Below, one piece after another: positions 21,331 to 32,101 of a DNA stretch of 64,000 bases. The position numbers and the translations under genes are program-made. Under the pieces are notes generated by a model. The model was not told the DNA's origin and made no database searches. It was given only the letters and a program-made list of their open reading frames with translations. The stretch is taken from contig JAWHQI010000049.1 of assembly GCA_033032865.1 (NCBI GenBank), positions 8,481,001-8,545,000 on the forward strand. Direction: 5' to 3'. How positions within the stretch are numbered: the stretch's first letter is position 1; each line of letters starts with the position of its first letter. Source of the DNA: Dactylorhiza incarnata (lineage: Eukaryota > Streptophyta > Magnoliopsida > Asparagales > Orchidaceae).

Positions 21331-22753
21331 ATGTAACAAAACAATATAAAACATATAAGGGTCGAAACGTTTTAGGTCATCCCTGCTCCGACCGAGAGGT
21401 ACCCCTTCCACATCCCGGAGGTGGTACCCTCCCGACTTGAGCACTTCATCTACAATGTAAGGCCCTTCCTAGTTAGGCTCGAGCTTCCCTACCGAAGCGC
21501 CCCTTCCGGACACATCGACCTTCTTTAAGACCAGGTCTCCCTTCTCGAACTGCTTCACCCGGATATGTTTGTTGAAATATCGAGCCATCCGCCACTTGAC
21601 TTCCTCCTGCCTAACGGTTGCTAAGTCCCGGAGCTCTTCCACCAGGTCCAAGGATAGCCTTTGCTCTACCCCGTTCTCCACGAGCCATTCGTCACCCGCC
21701 CGCGGTGACCAGCCTGGGAGATTTCACCTCGAACTCTATTAGGAGGACGACCTCGGACCCGTAAGAGAGCTTGAACGGGGTCTCCCTTATGGCCGTGTTC
21801 CGAGTGGTCCTCAGGGCCCAGAGGACCGATTGTAACTGCTCTACCCAGTTCCCTCTGAGATTCTCGACCTTCTTCAACAAATTCACAATTATCCTATTTG
21901 CCGCCTCCACTTGCCCATTTCTCCTCGGGTGGTGGACCGACACAAACTGAAGATCTATGCCAAGTTGGGTGCAGAAGCTGACGAACTCATCGCTGGCAAA
22001 CTGCGACCCATTATCTGTAACTATGGCTAGCGGGAGCCCGTGCCTTCAAATTATTTCACCCCATATAAAATTTCTCACTACTTGGGATGTTACCTTGGAC
22101 AACGCCTTCACCTCCATTCACTTGGAGAAGTAGTCAATAATCACTAGTTAGAACTTTCTTTGACCACTCGCTTGGGGAAAGGGACCGACCAGGTCCAACC
22201 CCCATATTGCAAAGGGCCAGGTGGATGTGATGGTTCTGAGTCTTTGGGATGGCAGGGCTGGAGAGGGACGAACATCTGACACTTTGAGCACTTCCTTGCG
22301 AACTCCGATGCATCCATGCTGAAGGTAGGCCAAAAGTTGCCTTGCCTCAGCACTCTCCCCTCCAATGTTCGGCTCCCCTAATGGCTGCCACACTCTCCCG
22401 AGTGGATTTCCTCCAAGACCCTCGGGACCTCCTCCTCCGCTACACATCGGGCTAGGAGCCCCGAGAGCGTCTTCCTGTATAATCCTCCTGCATTCAAGGA
22501 ATAGTATGCCGATTTATACCTGAACCGCCGCTTATCCCATCCCCCTCGGGAAACTTCCCCGATGTCAGGAAGGTGATGAAGGGGTCCATCCATGATGCCC
22601 GCTGGTCTACCTCCATCAGTTCCCCCTCCTCGATGGATGGCCGGAAGAGGTCCGACACTGTGCCCCCGGCCATGGGACCGAACTTGGCCAGGAGGTCCGC
22701 CGCGGCACTCTCCTTTCTTGGCACATGTTGGATCAAGAAGGTGCAGAACTGCC
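21331..22753 (-). pseudogene. E3 integrase (Tat type), broken
   Basis: On the minus strand the HHCC zinc-finger region (HSGECGSH near 22385, CSKCQ near 22285) is followed by the catalytic core: LDLVGPFP near 22190 with the first Asp, VTDNGSQF near 22010 with the second, and HHPRRNGQVEAANR near 21930 with the catalytic Glu. The C-terminal domain (FEKGDLVLKKV) runs to 21469, then past a stop to about 21331. Stops occur at the zinc finger and C-terminal domain and the core changes frame at least twice. Confidence 0.85.
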
Positions 22754-22897
22754 CTATGAGTCCCTTGACCTATTCCTAGTATCGGCTTGATTGTTGGTGA
22801 GGGGGAAGTGGATGTTGATCGCCTGCTCGATCCTTGTCCCTTGGGGGCTTACCAAAATCACTCTTCCCCCAAAGGAATGCTTCCCTGAGGCCCCATC

Positions 22898-23534
22898 TGT
22901 AACGGTCCAGGCCTGCCAACACGGGACCCAGCTGGACCGCCGGCACCCTCCCGACGCAGGCCCGCCAACACGGGGCCCAGCTGGCACTGGAAGGGTTCAG
23001 CCTAACCAGATAGTCTACAGACCATGCACTACAACCCCTCTCTGTCTCACCACAGGGCACAATGGGTTGTTGGAGACCGCAGTCCCCTTTGATGAGAATT
23101 GAGCCAATTAAGTGACAGCGCGTGGACTTCCTAGGAAGTCACCCATCCTGTGACTACTCCAGCCCGATCATGCTTAACTATGGAGTACTTTCAGTTCTCA
23201 TCACCAATTGAGTTGCAGCTCAATTGGTGATGAGAAGTGAAAGTACTCCATAGTTAAGCGTGCTCAGGCTGGAGCAATTTTGGGATGGGTGACCTCCTGG
23301 GAAGTCCACGCGCTGTCGCTTAACTGGCTCAATTCTCATCAAAGGGGGACTACGGTCTCTTAAAACCCACTGTGCCCTGTGGTGGCACAGAGAGGGGTTG
23401 GGTTGCATGGTCTGTAGACCATCTGGTTAGGCTGAACCCTTCCGGTGACCGCTGGGTCCCATGTTGGTCGGCCTGGGCTGGGAGGGTGCCGACAGTCTAG
23501 ATGGGTCCCGCGTTGGCTGGCCTGGACCGTTACA
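22898..23534. mobile_element. FB: foldback of two inverted Cassandra-like LTRs carrying 5S rRNA-derived cores
   Basis: Two arms of about 315 bp (22898-23212 and 23219-23534) are inverted copies with a 6-bp centre. Both outer ends read TGTAACGGTCC inward, and a perfect 5-bp duplication CCATC flanks the unit (22893-22897 and 23535-23539). Each arm has a segment matching plant 5S rRNA, including GTTAAGCGTGCTC and GATGGGTGACCTCCTGGG. 5S-derived cores in ~250-350-bp LTRs define Cassandra TRIM elements, and the TG/CA ends and 5-bp duplication fit LTR integration. A normal Cassandra has two direct LTRs around a short internal region; here they are inverted with none. Confidence 0.8.
23246..23322 (+). 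other. 5S rRNA-derived core, right arm of FB
   Basis: The stretch from CTCCATAGTTAAGCGTGCTC to GGGAAGTCC follows plant 5S rRNA through the internal Pol III control region (A box, intermediate element, C box) with several changes. The left arm has a more diverged antisense copy at about 23112-23190. It is not a functional 5S gene: the 5' third of 5S is missing. Confidence 0.8.
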
Positions 23535-24109
23535 CCATCAAGTAGCATTCTCTAGGCCACCAGGTCGGTCAGCTCAGACTCTTCTACCTCAGTCACATAG
23601 TCTGCCACCGCTTGCGCTTTTAAGGACAACCTGGGAACATACGAGATATCAAACTCACTCAACTCCACTGACCACTTGGCCAGCCTTCCGGAGTGCTCCA
23701 CCACTTCCATGATGTTGCGAGGGGGGTGATTGGTCACCACCTTGATCAGGTGTGCCGGAAAGTAAGGCCAGAGCTTCCTGGCCGACACCACCAAGGAGAA
23801 GGAGAGCTTCTCCAAGATGGGGTATCTAAGCTCAACCTTCCTCAACACCTGACTAACGTAGTAAATCAGGAGTTGCTTTTTTCCTTCTTTCTAGACTAGC
23901 ACTGAGCTTACTGCCCCGGGTCCTACCCCCAGGTATAGGGACAAGTCCTCTCCCTGTCTCGTCCCTTGCAGCAATGGGGCTTGGGTCAACTGTTCCTTCA
24001 GTGCCTAGAAATCCATTTGACACTCAGGGGTCCACTCAAACTTTTGGTTCCCCCGCAACACCTTGAATAAGGCCGAGCACTTCTCCCCTGCCCTGGAAAG
24101 AAACCTGTC

Positions 24110-25394
24110 TGTGAAATTTTTTGAAAGACCTTTATGAAGTGAAGCAGGAGCTAGTCAACTTAGAGATACTAGCCAAAACAACCAAAAACAAATGGAGTCA
24201 AACAACTGATCTTTATTGATAGCAACTTCAGGTTACAAGGCAAGGCATGCTTGGCGAGACATGATTTCGCCATCACAAACACCAAAGGGAAAAATACAAA
24301 GTTGAAGATAACTTGAGACCGCTTAGACCGCGCGATCTCCCTGCGATCTCAATAGCTGCCAGACCGCAGCGACTTGACGATCACAGAACACCACCAGCTC
24401 GCTGATCAAGCCGCCCACTTCTTCAGACCTCCTGATTCTCCCGAACTCCAGCACCATAACTCCAAGCCGCAGACCGCCCGAACACTTTCAGAGGAAGAGG
24501 TGATCGCCGCTGCCCGCACTATCTGCAGAAGCTACACAAGAAGAGTTCAATCAGCAGACCGCCCGGTCAGACAAACTCAGACCGCAGGAAAGAAGAAAGA
24601 TTAGCATACGCTTGGTGTGTCGTAATATTTGCTGCTACAATGGCTCCTATTTTTAGGCGCGGGACCTGATCCAGTCACCACCCTATGAGATAGGATCACC
24701 ACCCCCAGACAGCGCGACCTGACCAGTCACCCCGCGCGATCAGCAACATTACCTCTGCTTCATTTTGGTGAACCCGCCAGCTTCAATGTCTCCATGAGAG
24801 ACCGCCACTCTCACAGCAGACCGCGACTCCACAAGGAGCTCGCCATACCGCCCGAAGCTGTTCACCACCTGTGTTCGCCCGAGACCGCGAACACAGCCAG
24901 TTCGCTATCAGACCGTGAACTCCTGTCCGCATGCTGGTCTCCTCCAGAGACCGCGAACAGCGTCCAGCTCGCATACCAGCATCCTCCTGAGACCGCGAAC
25001 TGAGACCGCGCGACTAAGACCCTTAGTCCGTGAATACCACCAGAAAGCCCGGTCAGCCACCAGACCGCATTCTGAAGAAACCTGGATCAAGCTGTGCGGT
25101 CACACCAGACCGCCACAGCCATGAAGAGGACAGCACGCCACGCGGTCACGCACAGACCGTGCACTCCTGAAGACGAACAGCCCGCCACGCGGTCAGAGAC
25201 AGACCGCGCGGCCTTCACCTTCAGCCGCCTTGAACCTATATCAGCGGTCATGCCAGGAGACCACAGCTAGGCTTAGACCAGCCAGACCGCAGAGGCAGAC
25301 CGCCAGGTCGTGCGGTCACACCAGACCACCCGACCTCCTCCCAGACCGCCCAGGTCCAAAAGCCCTCCAAACTTCCACTTCAACAATTTCAACA
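24110..25394 (-). repeat. E4 3' LTR
   Basis: It starts TGTTGAAATTGTTGAAG on the minus strand and ends TTTCACA. It is near-identical to 26814-28098. The TATA box is altered here (CTATTTTTAGG at 24647-24657 instead of CTATTTATAGG). Dense GACCGC/GCGGTC words occupy 24320-25370. Confidence 0.93.
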
Positions 25395-26726
25395 CTACCC
25401 CTTGAAGTGGGAAGTTGAAACTAGCCCCAGTAAGCTCCTTAGCCGTGTGAACGGCCCCATTGCTAGCGCCTTTGTGAAGATGTCTGTGACATTGTCTGCA
25501 CTCCGCACATGCCCGACCGAAAGAGATCCCTCCAGCACCTTCTCCCGTATGAAGTGATGCTCGATCTCAATATGCTTGGTCACGGAGAAGAGGTATTTCT
25601 TCATACCAAGCACGTGATAGACGCTCTTCAAAGTAAGTGGCCCTCTATCACTGCCCAAAGAAACAACCCCCACCTTATCTACTGGATGCACAGTATTATC
25701 AGCAGTAATGATTGCATTGTTACCGGTATAGGGCTGTGTAGAAGAAAGCTTTGACTCATCTCCGGTGAGGTGATGACCACACCCCGAGTCGACGATCCAG
25801 TCCTCCAGATAGTTGATGGGAGCAGAAGCTCCAACAGAAGCCGAGAAGGCTCCTCCCCAACCTCCTTCAAAGTGTCTGGCCTCAGCTTCCTCCTCTGCAG
25901 TATGCCCAGCTTGGGTGACCATCTTGCAATCCCTCTTGATGTGGCCGAACTTGCCACACTTCTAGCACTTCGGACCTTCTCCCTTCTTCTTCCCGTCAGC
26001 CTTGGGAGCATACCCCCTTTCCTGCTTCCCAGAAGTTGAAGGCCCAAAGCCTCCTCCAGCGGTCTTCTTCTTCTTCTCCCACTTCTTCTTCTTGCCTGAG
26101 AAAAGCACTTAGCCATCTCCCCCAGCCACTGACATCCCCGCCATCTTCCTTTCCAAACTTTCTTGCGACGCAAGCAAGTTCTCCAGCTCCAACAGAGATG
26201 GCTGATTTGCCCATCCCTGCACCGATGTCACAAAGGCAACCTATTTCTTCCGCAAGCCGCGGATGATGTGCCTCTTCAGCTTCGCCTCGGAGATAGGCTC
26301 ATCAGGATCCAATGCTGAGATTTCAGCACACAAGTTCTTCATCTTTAGAAAGAAAGTGGAGATAGAAAGATCACCCTGAGCCGACCTTGACAGCTCATTC
26401 TCCAAGAACTGTAGCCTCGCTACATTCTTCTTGTTAAACAGCCCATCCAGGGCTCTCCAGATCTCCGCAGCCGATCCACATCCCAAAATGTGATCAAACA
26501 GATCAGGTGAGATAGCCCTCTTCAGATTGAACTCTGCCTTCGCATTCGTCCTCCTCCAAGTTCTCACCTCGGCTCCATTATCCCCTTCCGGGACAACTTC
26601 CTGCGTCTGATCTCCTCCAACAACCTCCCAGAGGTCCTCGCCTAGAAGATAGCTTTGCATACACGACTTCCACTTCTTGAAGTTAGTCGATGTAAGCATC
26701 TCAATTCCAAGACCCCTCGCTTCCAT
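25395..26726 (-). pseudogene. E4 Gag-protease-RNase H tail polyprotein
   Basis: A single frame runs from the ATG at 26726 to the stop at 25395. Gag (UBN2 type; LLGEDLWEVVGG, NKKNVARLQFLENELS) covers 26726-26200. A Lys-rich linker and a knuckle (KCGKFGHIKRDC with its first half disrupted) follow, then the protease site WIVDSGCGHHLTGDE near 25790. Directly after KKYLFSVT the sequence jumps to KHIEIEHHFIREKV, the last helix region of copia RNase H, and ends normally. The frame is kept across the deletion. Three in-frame stops are present (26241-26243, 26109-26111, 25962-25964) and no frameshift. A ribonucleoprotein-packaging role for the Gag part is inferred from family. Confidence 0.85.
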
Positions 26727-26801
26727 TGATCTACCACTGGTTCCTTCTTCACAAAGGCGATGGCTACTCTAAGTAACTCACTGCTCAACCACTCCAACCT
26801 C

Positions 26802-26813
26802 CCTCTGATACCA
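26802..26813 (-). promoter_or_regulatory. E4 primer-binding site (initiator Met tRNA)
   Basis: The minus strand reads TGGTATCAGAGG directly after the 5' LTR end TTTCACA. Confidence 0.95.
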
Positions 26814-28098
26814 TGTGAAATTTTTTGAAAGACCTTTATGAAGTGAAGCAGGAGCTAGTCAACTTAGAGATACTAGCCAAAACAACCAGAAACAAATGGA
26901 GGCAAACAACTGATCTTTATTGATAGCAACTTCAGGTTACAAGGCAAGGCAAGCTTGGCGAGACATGATTTTGCCAGCACAAACACCAAAGGGAAAAATA
27001 CAAAGTTGAAGATAACTTGAGACTGCTCAGACCGCGCGATCTCCCTGCGATCTCAATATATGCCAGACCGCAGCGACTTGACGATCACAGAACACCACCA
27101 GCTCGCTGATCAAGCCGTCCACTTCTTCAGACCTCCTGATTCTCCCAAACTCTAGCACCACAACTCCAAGCCGCAGACCGCCCGAACACTTTCAGAGGAA
27201 GAGGTGATCGCTGCTGCCCGCACTATCCGCAGAAGCTGCACAAGAAGAGTTCAATCAGCAGACCGCCCGGTCAGACAAATTCAGACCGCAGGAAAGAAGA
27301 AAGATTAGCTTACGCTTGGTGTGTCGTAATATTTGCTGCTACAGTGGCTCCTATTTATAGGCGCGGGACCTGATCCAGTCACCACCCTATGAGATAGGAT
27401 CACCACCCCCAGACCGCGCGACCTGACCGGTCACCCCGCGCGATCAGCAACATTACTTCTGCTTCATTTTGGTGAACCCGCCAGCTTCAATGTCGCCATG
27501 AGAGACCGCCACTCTCACAGCAGACTGCGACTCCACAAGGAGCTCGCCAGACCGCCCGAAGCTGTTCACCACCTGTGTTCGCCCGAGACCGCGAACACAG
27601 CCAGTTCGCCATCAGACCGCGAACTCCTGTCCGCATGCCGGTCTCCTCCTGAGACCGCGAACAACGTCCAGCTCGCATACCAGCCTCCTCCTAAGACCGC
27701 GAACTGAGACCGCGCGACTAAGACCCTTAGTCCGCGAATACCACCAGAAAGCCCGGTCAGCCACCAGACCGCATTCTGAAGAAACCTGGATCAAGCTATG
27801 CGGTCACACCAGACCGCCACAGCCATGAAGAGGACAACACGCCACGCGGTCACGCACAGACCACGCACTCCTGAAGACGAACAGCCCGCCACGCGGTCAG
27901 AGACAGACCGTGCGGCCTTCACCTTCAGCCGCCTTGAACCTATACCAGCGGTCATGCCAGGAGACCGTAGCTAGGCTTAGACCAGCCAGACCGCAGAGGC
28001 AGACCGCCAGGTCGTGCGATCACACCAGACCGCCCGACCTCCTCCCAGACCGCCCAGGTCCAAAAGCCCTCCAAACATCCACTTCAACAATTTCAACA
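26814..28098 (-). repeat. E4 5' LTR
   Basis: It has the same length as the left copy with few differences, indicating a fairly recent insertion. An intact TATA box (CCTATAAATAGG, minus strand) is at 27351-27362. GACCGC/GCGGTC words are dense in U3 (27405-28060) and recur in R/U5 (27025-27300). Confidence 0.93.
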
Positions 28099-29435
28099 CT
28101 ACCTACTCCGGCCAACTTCCCTGTGAGACGCTGGACCTCCTTTGCACTCCTCGGAGAGCCCAGCTCCATGATTTCCCTCACCTTATTCGGGTTAGGCTCC
28201 ACCCTAGCCTGGGTAAGTAGGTGACCTAGGAACTTCCCTCGGCTGGCCCCAAAGACACACTTCTGAGGGTTGAGCTTCATCTTGAATTTTCTCAAAGTCC
28301 CGAAGGTTTCTTCAAGGTCATGGAGGTGGGACTCGAGGTCTCATGTTTTTACCATGAGGTCATCCACATAGACCTCCAGGTTCCTTCCCTTTTGCTCTCG
28401 GAAGACCTGGTCCATCATCAGTTGGTAAGTCGCCCCTGCATTCTTCAGCCCGAAAGGCATCATTTTGTAGCAATAGCACCCATCTCCTGTGATGAAAGAG
28501 ACATCCTTGATGTCGGGAGGGTGCATGCGAATCTGATGGTAACCTGAGAAAGCATCTAGAAAACTCATTAGTGAAAAACTGACGGCTGAGTCAACCAGTG
28601 CGTCGATTTGAGGCGGAGGATAACAATCCTTGGTGCATGATTTATTCAATAATGAAAAGTCAGCGCACATTCTCCACCTACCATTAACCTTGTTTACAAT
28701 CACTACATTGGAGACCCAGCCTGGATACTGGATCTACGATATAAAACTGGCCTTGAGGAGCTTGCTCACCTCCTGCCGGATGGGTGCCTCTAGCTTGTCC
28801 GCGATGGACCTCTTCTTTTGGCGGATGGGGCGAGCGCCGGGGTCTAGGTTGAGGCGATGGCACGCCACATCCGCATAGATCCCAGGCATCTCTGAGGCAC
28901 TCCAGGAAAAGACGTCCATGTTCTCCTGGACGCAAGCCAGGATCTTCCTCTGATCCTCAGGGTTGAGCTCCCTTCTGATCTTGACCTTCTCGATCGCCCC
29001 TCCCTTGGTGATGACCTCCAGTTCCACTACCTCCTCCACGGGTTCCAGCTTTGACTGCTCTGACCAGTCATTCTCCCTCCTCACGCCGCAAGCAAGCGCT
29101 TCGGCTCCTCCTTCCTTCTCCTCTTCCCCGATCACCATCAGCTCCTCCGCCGCTCCTTCGTGGGCCTGACCTTCTCCAACTCCTCCCTCTTCTGTTACAT
29201 CTTCGAGCCCCGCCGGCTCCCCCATCTCCCGATCCCAATCCCCCGCTTCTGCCATCCAGGAGATGGTGTTCACGACAGTTATATAACACTGCCTTACCAC
29301 CTTCGGGTCTCCCCTCACATCAGACCTGGACTCCCCCTGCATTGAACTTGAGGCATTGATGAAAGGTGGAGGGGACTTAGCGGAACACACTGATGAGAGG
29401 CCGGCCGAAGATGACACTGTAGCTGCTGGGGGCAC
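28099..29435 (-). pseudogene. E3 reverse transcriptase (Tat type)
   Basis: After a Glu-rich linker the RT begins with RPIRQKKRSIADKLEAPIRQEV and continues through NGRWRMCADF, LNKSCTKDCYPPP, SFLDAFSGYHQI, MPFGLKNAGATYQ and the catalytic box YVDDLMVKT (about 28380). QKCVFGASRGKFLGHLLT and EVQRLTGKLAGV follow before the E4 boundary at 28099. Stops at about 28732, near LLKASF, and at 28341 after VKT break the frame. Confidence 0.88.
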
Positions 29436-29708
29436 CCACTATAACAAAGCGGCAGTTCCGGGACTGCCCCCCAGGACTACATGGAGCCCCACTTCCCCTT
29501 CTACCTCCTTCCTCTCCCCCGAGAATCCAAACAACGGGTCATCCGAGGCCAACACCCGCATAGCCTCCACCTTCATCTTGTCAAACGCCTTCTTGAAGAT
29601 GACAGTTACTGAGCTCCCGTTATCCACAAGGATTCGAGAGACAGTGAAGTTCTCGATGGCTGTCTGGATGACCAGCGCATCGCAGAATGGGTCCTCATGG
29701 CCCGACAT
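29436..29708 (-). pseudogene. E3 aspartic protease
   Basis: The frame 29439-29708 has the active-site motif ILVDNGSSVTVIF and the downstream FGFSGE segment typical of Tat protease. The C-terminal part (SYSVIFGRP) continues in another frame near 29400, so it is frameshifted. Confidence 0.8.
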
Positions 29709-29714
29709 GTACTT

Positions 29715-31347
29715 CTAGGTGAATGTGATCTTTTTTGCTGGGGGTGGGGCTTGGGATGTCGAAGCTATGCTCTGACGATACATGGTATGTAGGCTCGCCT
29801 TCCAGGTCGCCTCGAACCCCACTCCCCCATGGATCACTTTGATCCCTCCTCGGGTCCCCACATCGACCCGGTCCTCGCATCTTTCATCCTCCTCCTCTTG
29901 AGACAGGACTTCCTCAATCCTTACTGGCTGCTGCTCCTGCTGCGTCGGGGCTTTGGCCTCTCTCACCTCCAAGAACTCTGGGCAGGTGGCCATCGCGTGA
30001 CCTTCCTCCTGGTGGATGTCACAATAGGGTAACGCCGCCTCCTCCTCTCGGCCTCCGCCCCTCTGTTCCTCCTCCTCGCTCTGGCTCCTCCAGCTTCCGC
30101 CCCTCTTCCTCTTCCTGCTCTTCCTCTCCCAACCTCCATCGCCTGCTGAGGCGGGGGAGGAGGTGGCCTCAGGCCCTGCCTCCACCCTAGCTGATGTGGT
30201 CTTCCTTGCCCTCCTTGGAAGTTGCCCCCTCCCTGGTGGAAAAGCCTTTCTGGGCCTTGCACTCCTCCTCCGTGCTGCCTCCACCCCAACTCCGGGTCAC
30301 CTCCTTCTTCTCTTCTCCTCACCTCTGGTTGCTTAACCTCCGGCTCGCTCAGCTTTGCAAACCTTTTCGTGAACTCAGGGTTAGCTGCCTCCCCCTCTAT
30401 CTCCTCTGCCGCTCTCTCCTTCAACTCCTCAAAAGACAAAGGATCCCTCCTCTTGAGGTCCATCTTGAAAAACCCCTCCCGTAGCCCTACTAAGAAGGCA
30501 AGCTGAAGGGTGTACCCTAGCATCTCCTGGATGAGAAGGACCTCCTCTTGGAACCGATCCACGTAGTGGGCTAGCGATTCCCTCGGCCTTTGCTTGATGT
30601 TGAAGTGTGCCTCGGGATCCTTCTTCCTCTTCTTGGAGGTTGAGAAGCGCAACAGGAAGCCACGACACAAATCCTCAAAAGTGTAGATCGACCCCAAAGG
30701 TAACTGGTGGAACCAGTCCCTTGCCTTTTCCTTTAGGGTGGTGGCGAAGAGTCAGCACTTGAAGGTGTCCGACATAGGTCTGATAGAGACCATGTCTTCG
30801 AACCACTGCAGGTGCTGAGTGGGGTCATCCTTGCTGGTATACAATGTCATGGCTGGTTCACTGAACCCCTCGGGGAGTGGCGCCGAGAGCACCAACTCAC
30901 ATAATGGGCTTCCCCCCTTCACACACCTGACCTGCTCCACTCGCCCCGCGAGCTCACTGGGCAACTCGGATCCATCCGGTCTCGCACTCGCCGAGGGGCC
31001 ACTCGCTGGGACCCCACTAGTCGGGATCCCTCCTCTTGATGCACCCCTCGCCAGGACTCCGCTCGCACTTGCCAGGCTGGGGAAGAGCTCTCGTCCAGCG
31101 AGATCTCGCTCTTCCACCTAGGACGCCGCCTCCTTTCCTGCCCTCTGCCCTGGGCATTCTCGCCTACTACAGCTGGAGGGGCCACCTGGGGCGCAGGTGT
31201 TGTGAGCCCCCCAAGTGTCGTGGCAAGTGCGCACTGAAAAGCCTTGAGCAGGTCCCTCCTGAGGTCTGCCAGCATCTCTACCATTGCTAGAGCGCCGGGT
31301 GGTGGCGAACCGCCGAAGCCTGCCTCCCGCTCGTCGTCTCCCGCCAT
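29715..31347 (-). pseudogene. E3 Gag (Retrotrans_gag type)
   Basis: The ATG at 31347 begins a protein that changes frame near 31110 and reads on to 30752, where TGA stands in place of an Arg codon. The capsid-like core follows (DWFHQLP, FLLRFSTSKKRKKD, SLAHYVDRFQEEV). After a frameshift near 30280, an Arg-rich tail and the Tat-type knuckle C-X2-H-X4-H-X4-C (CDIHQEEGHAMATC) appear near 30000. It ends at 29715. Confidence 0.85.
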
Positions 31348-31404
31348 GTCTCTTCATTGGAACTTTCTTGTACTACCTGCACTCCATGCTCACCGCACCA
31401 AAAA

Positions 31405-32101
31405 TGTTGAAACCAGAACTTGGTCTCTTGTGGAGCTCGGGCCCCCAACAAGTTTGGGGGCAGCTAGCACTTACTGATTCTTCGGAGGGAAACAGACCGA
31501 AGACTCAAAACTATACACAGACACTTAGGCGCAGCGAGGAGGTCCCACAACACACCCAGAAGATCTTTGAGCGCTCCCATCCCAAGCCAAAGTTGAGACT
31601 AGGCACCTTGGAGATCCTAAAAGCTAAGCCAAGATAACCTAGGGAGGAGGAAGCTCAGAGTACTGAGATTGGAATCCTCTCCAAAGGTGCCCTTCAAGGT
31701 CTATTTATAGTTTTTCTAGTTTGGTCTGCTAATAGCGAGATTCCGCCTTACACTTTTGCTATGTGCAGCCCAAAATGGTCTGCCAACAGCCAAACTCCGA
31801 TGTTTGGAGAGCCTAACTGCATGTCACCAAGGGTTTTTAGGTAAAATCGACCCTGAACCCTTCCTGGGCGAGCTGCCCACAAGGGCCCTCTCGCGAACTA
31901 GGATGCCCGACTCGCTCGCCTTCCCGCGAGCGACTGATGAGGGCCTGTCCGGCTCTCCTTCCAGCGAGCGGTTGGCGAGAGCCCGGCTCACTTGGCTCCC
32001 AGCGAGCAGTCAGCGAGAGCCCGACTAGCTCTACTCCTATTCTTCTTGCCTGCTGACCCCTTAGTCTGCGCTCACCTCCTAGCGAATACTTTGGTTGTAC
32101 A
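31405..32101 (-). repeat. E3 5' LTR
   Basis: On the minus strand it starts TGTACAACCAAAG and ends GGTTTCAACA, followed by a primer site beginning TTTTTGGTGC. A CTATAAATAG box is at 31701-31710 and GCGAG/CTCGC words cluster upstream of it (31860-32090). The outer boundary is inferred from the TG/CA rule since the other LTR is missing. Confidence 0.65.

Larger units (their letters stand above)
22754..24109 (-). pseudogene. E3 RNase H region, split by FB
   Basis: The RT thumb/RNase H boundary (RFLSRAGEKC) starts at the E4 junction. The RT-associated RNase H fold continues through RKVELRYPILEKLSFSLV and LAKWSVELSEFDI. A second RNase H block (LLDGASGKHSFGG, NNQAD) follows the FB insertion. With FB and one copy of its CCATC duplication disregarded, the frame runs straight through the site. 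Stops are seen near 23888, 24006 and 23565; the last replaces a Trp codon normally found before the RNase H start. Confidence 0.8.
24110..28098 (-). mobile_element. E4: miniature Ty1/copia element, gag-protease fused to RNase H tail
   Basis: Both LTRs are 1285 bp. The internal region is only 1.4 kb. The flanks are CTGTC (24105-24109) and CTACC (28099-28103), an imperfect 5-bp duplication; taking the right copy restores the E3 frame exactly (...LAGVG-RFLSR...), which supports the boundary. Primer site and polypurine tract are present. Integrase and almost all of RT/RNase H are missing by a clean in-frame deletion. E7 (42282-45656) is a longer relative on the other strand. Confidence 0.9.
17072..32101 (-). 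mobile_element. E3: Tat-lineage Ty3/gypsy element with antisense ORF
   Basis: Minus-strand order from the right: 5' LTR (31405-32101), gag, protease, RT, RNase H, integrase, ~96-bp tandem repeats, and an antisense ORF with introns on the plus strand. This arrangement, with extra antisense ORF and repeats between pol and the 3' LTR, is known for Tat elements such as Retand, Grande and RIRE2. The 3' LTR is not visible; E2 begins at 17071, so E3 is either cut there by E2 or truncated. Every coding region has stops or frameshifts. Nested insertions are FB in RNase H and E4 at the RT/RNase H boundary. Confidence 0.85.

Noticed and set aside
20299..21336. Proline/serine-rich ORFs in the E3 tandem repeats
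   Set aside because: All three frames and the opposite strand are open in parallel, as expected from a ~96-bp repeat.
23246..23322. Functional 5S rRNA gene
   Set aside because: The first third of 5S is missing and the segment lies in a transposable element arm.
24794..25418. Arg/Pro-rich ORFs in the E4 LTRs
   Set aside because: They lie in U3, exist in both LTRs and consist of translated GACCGC words.
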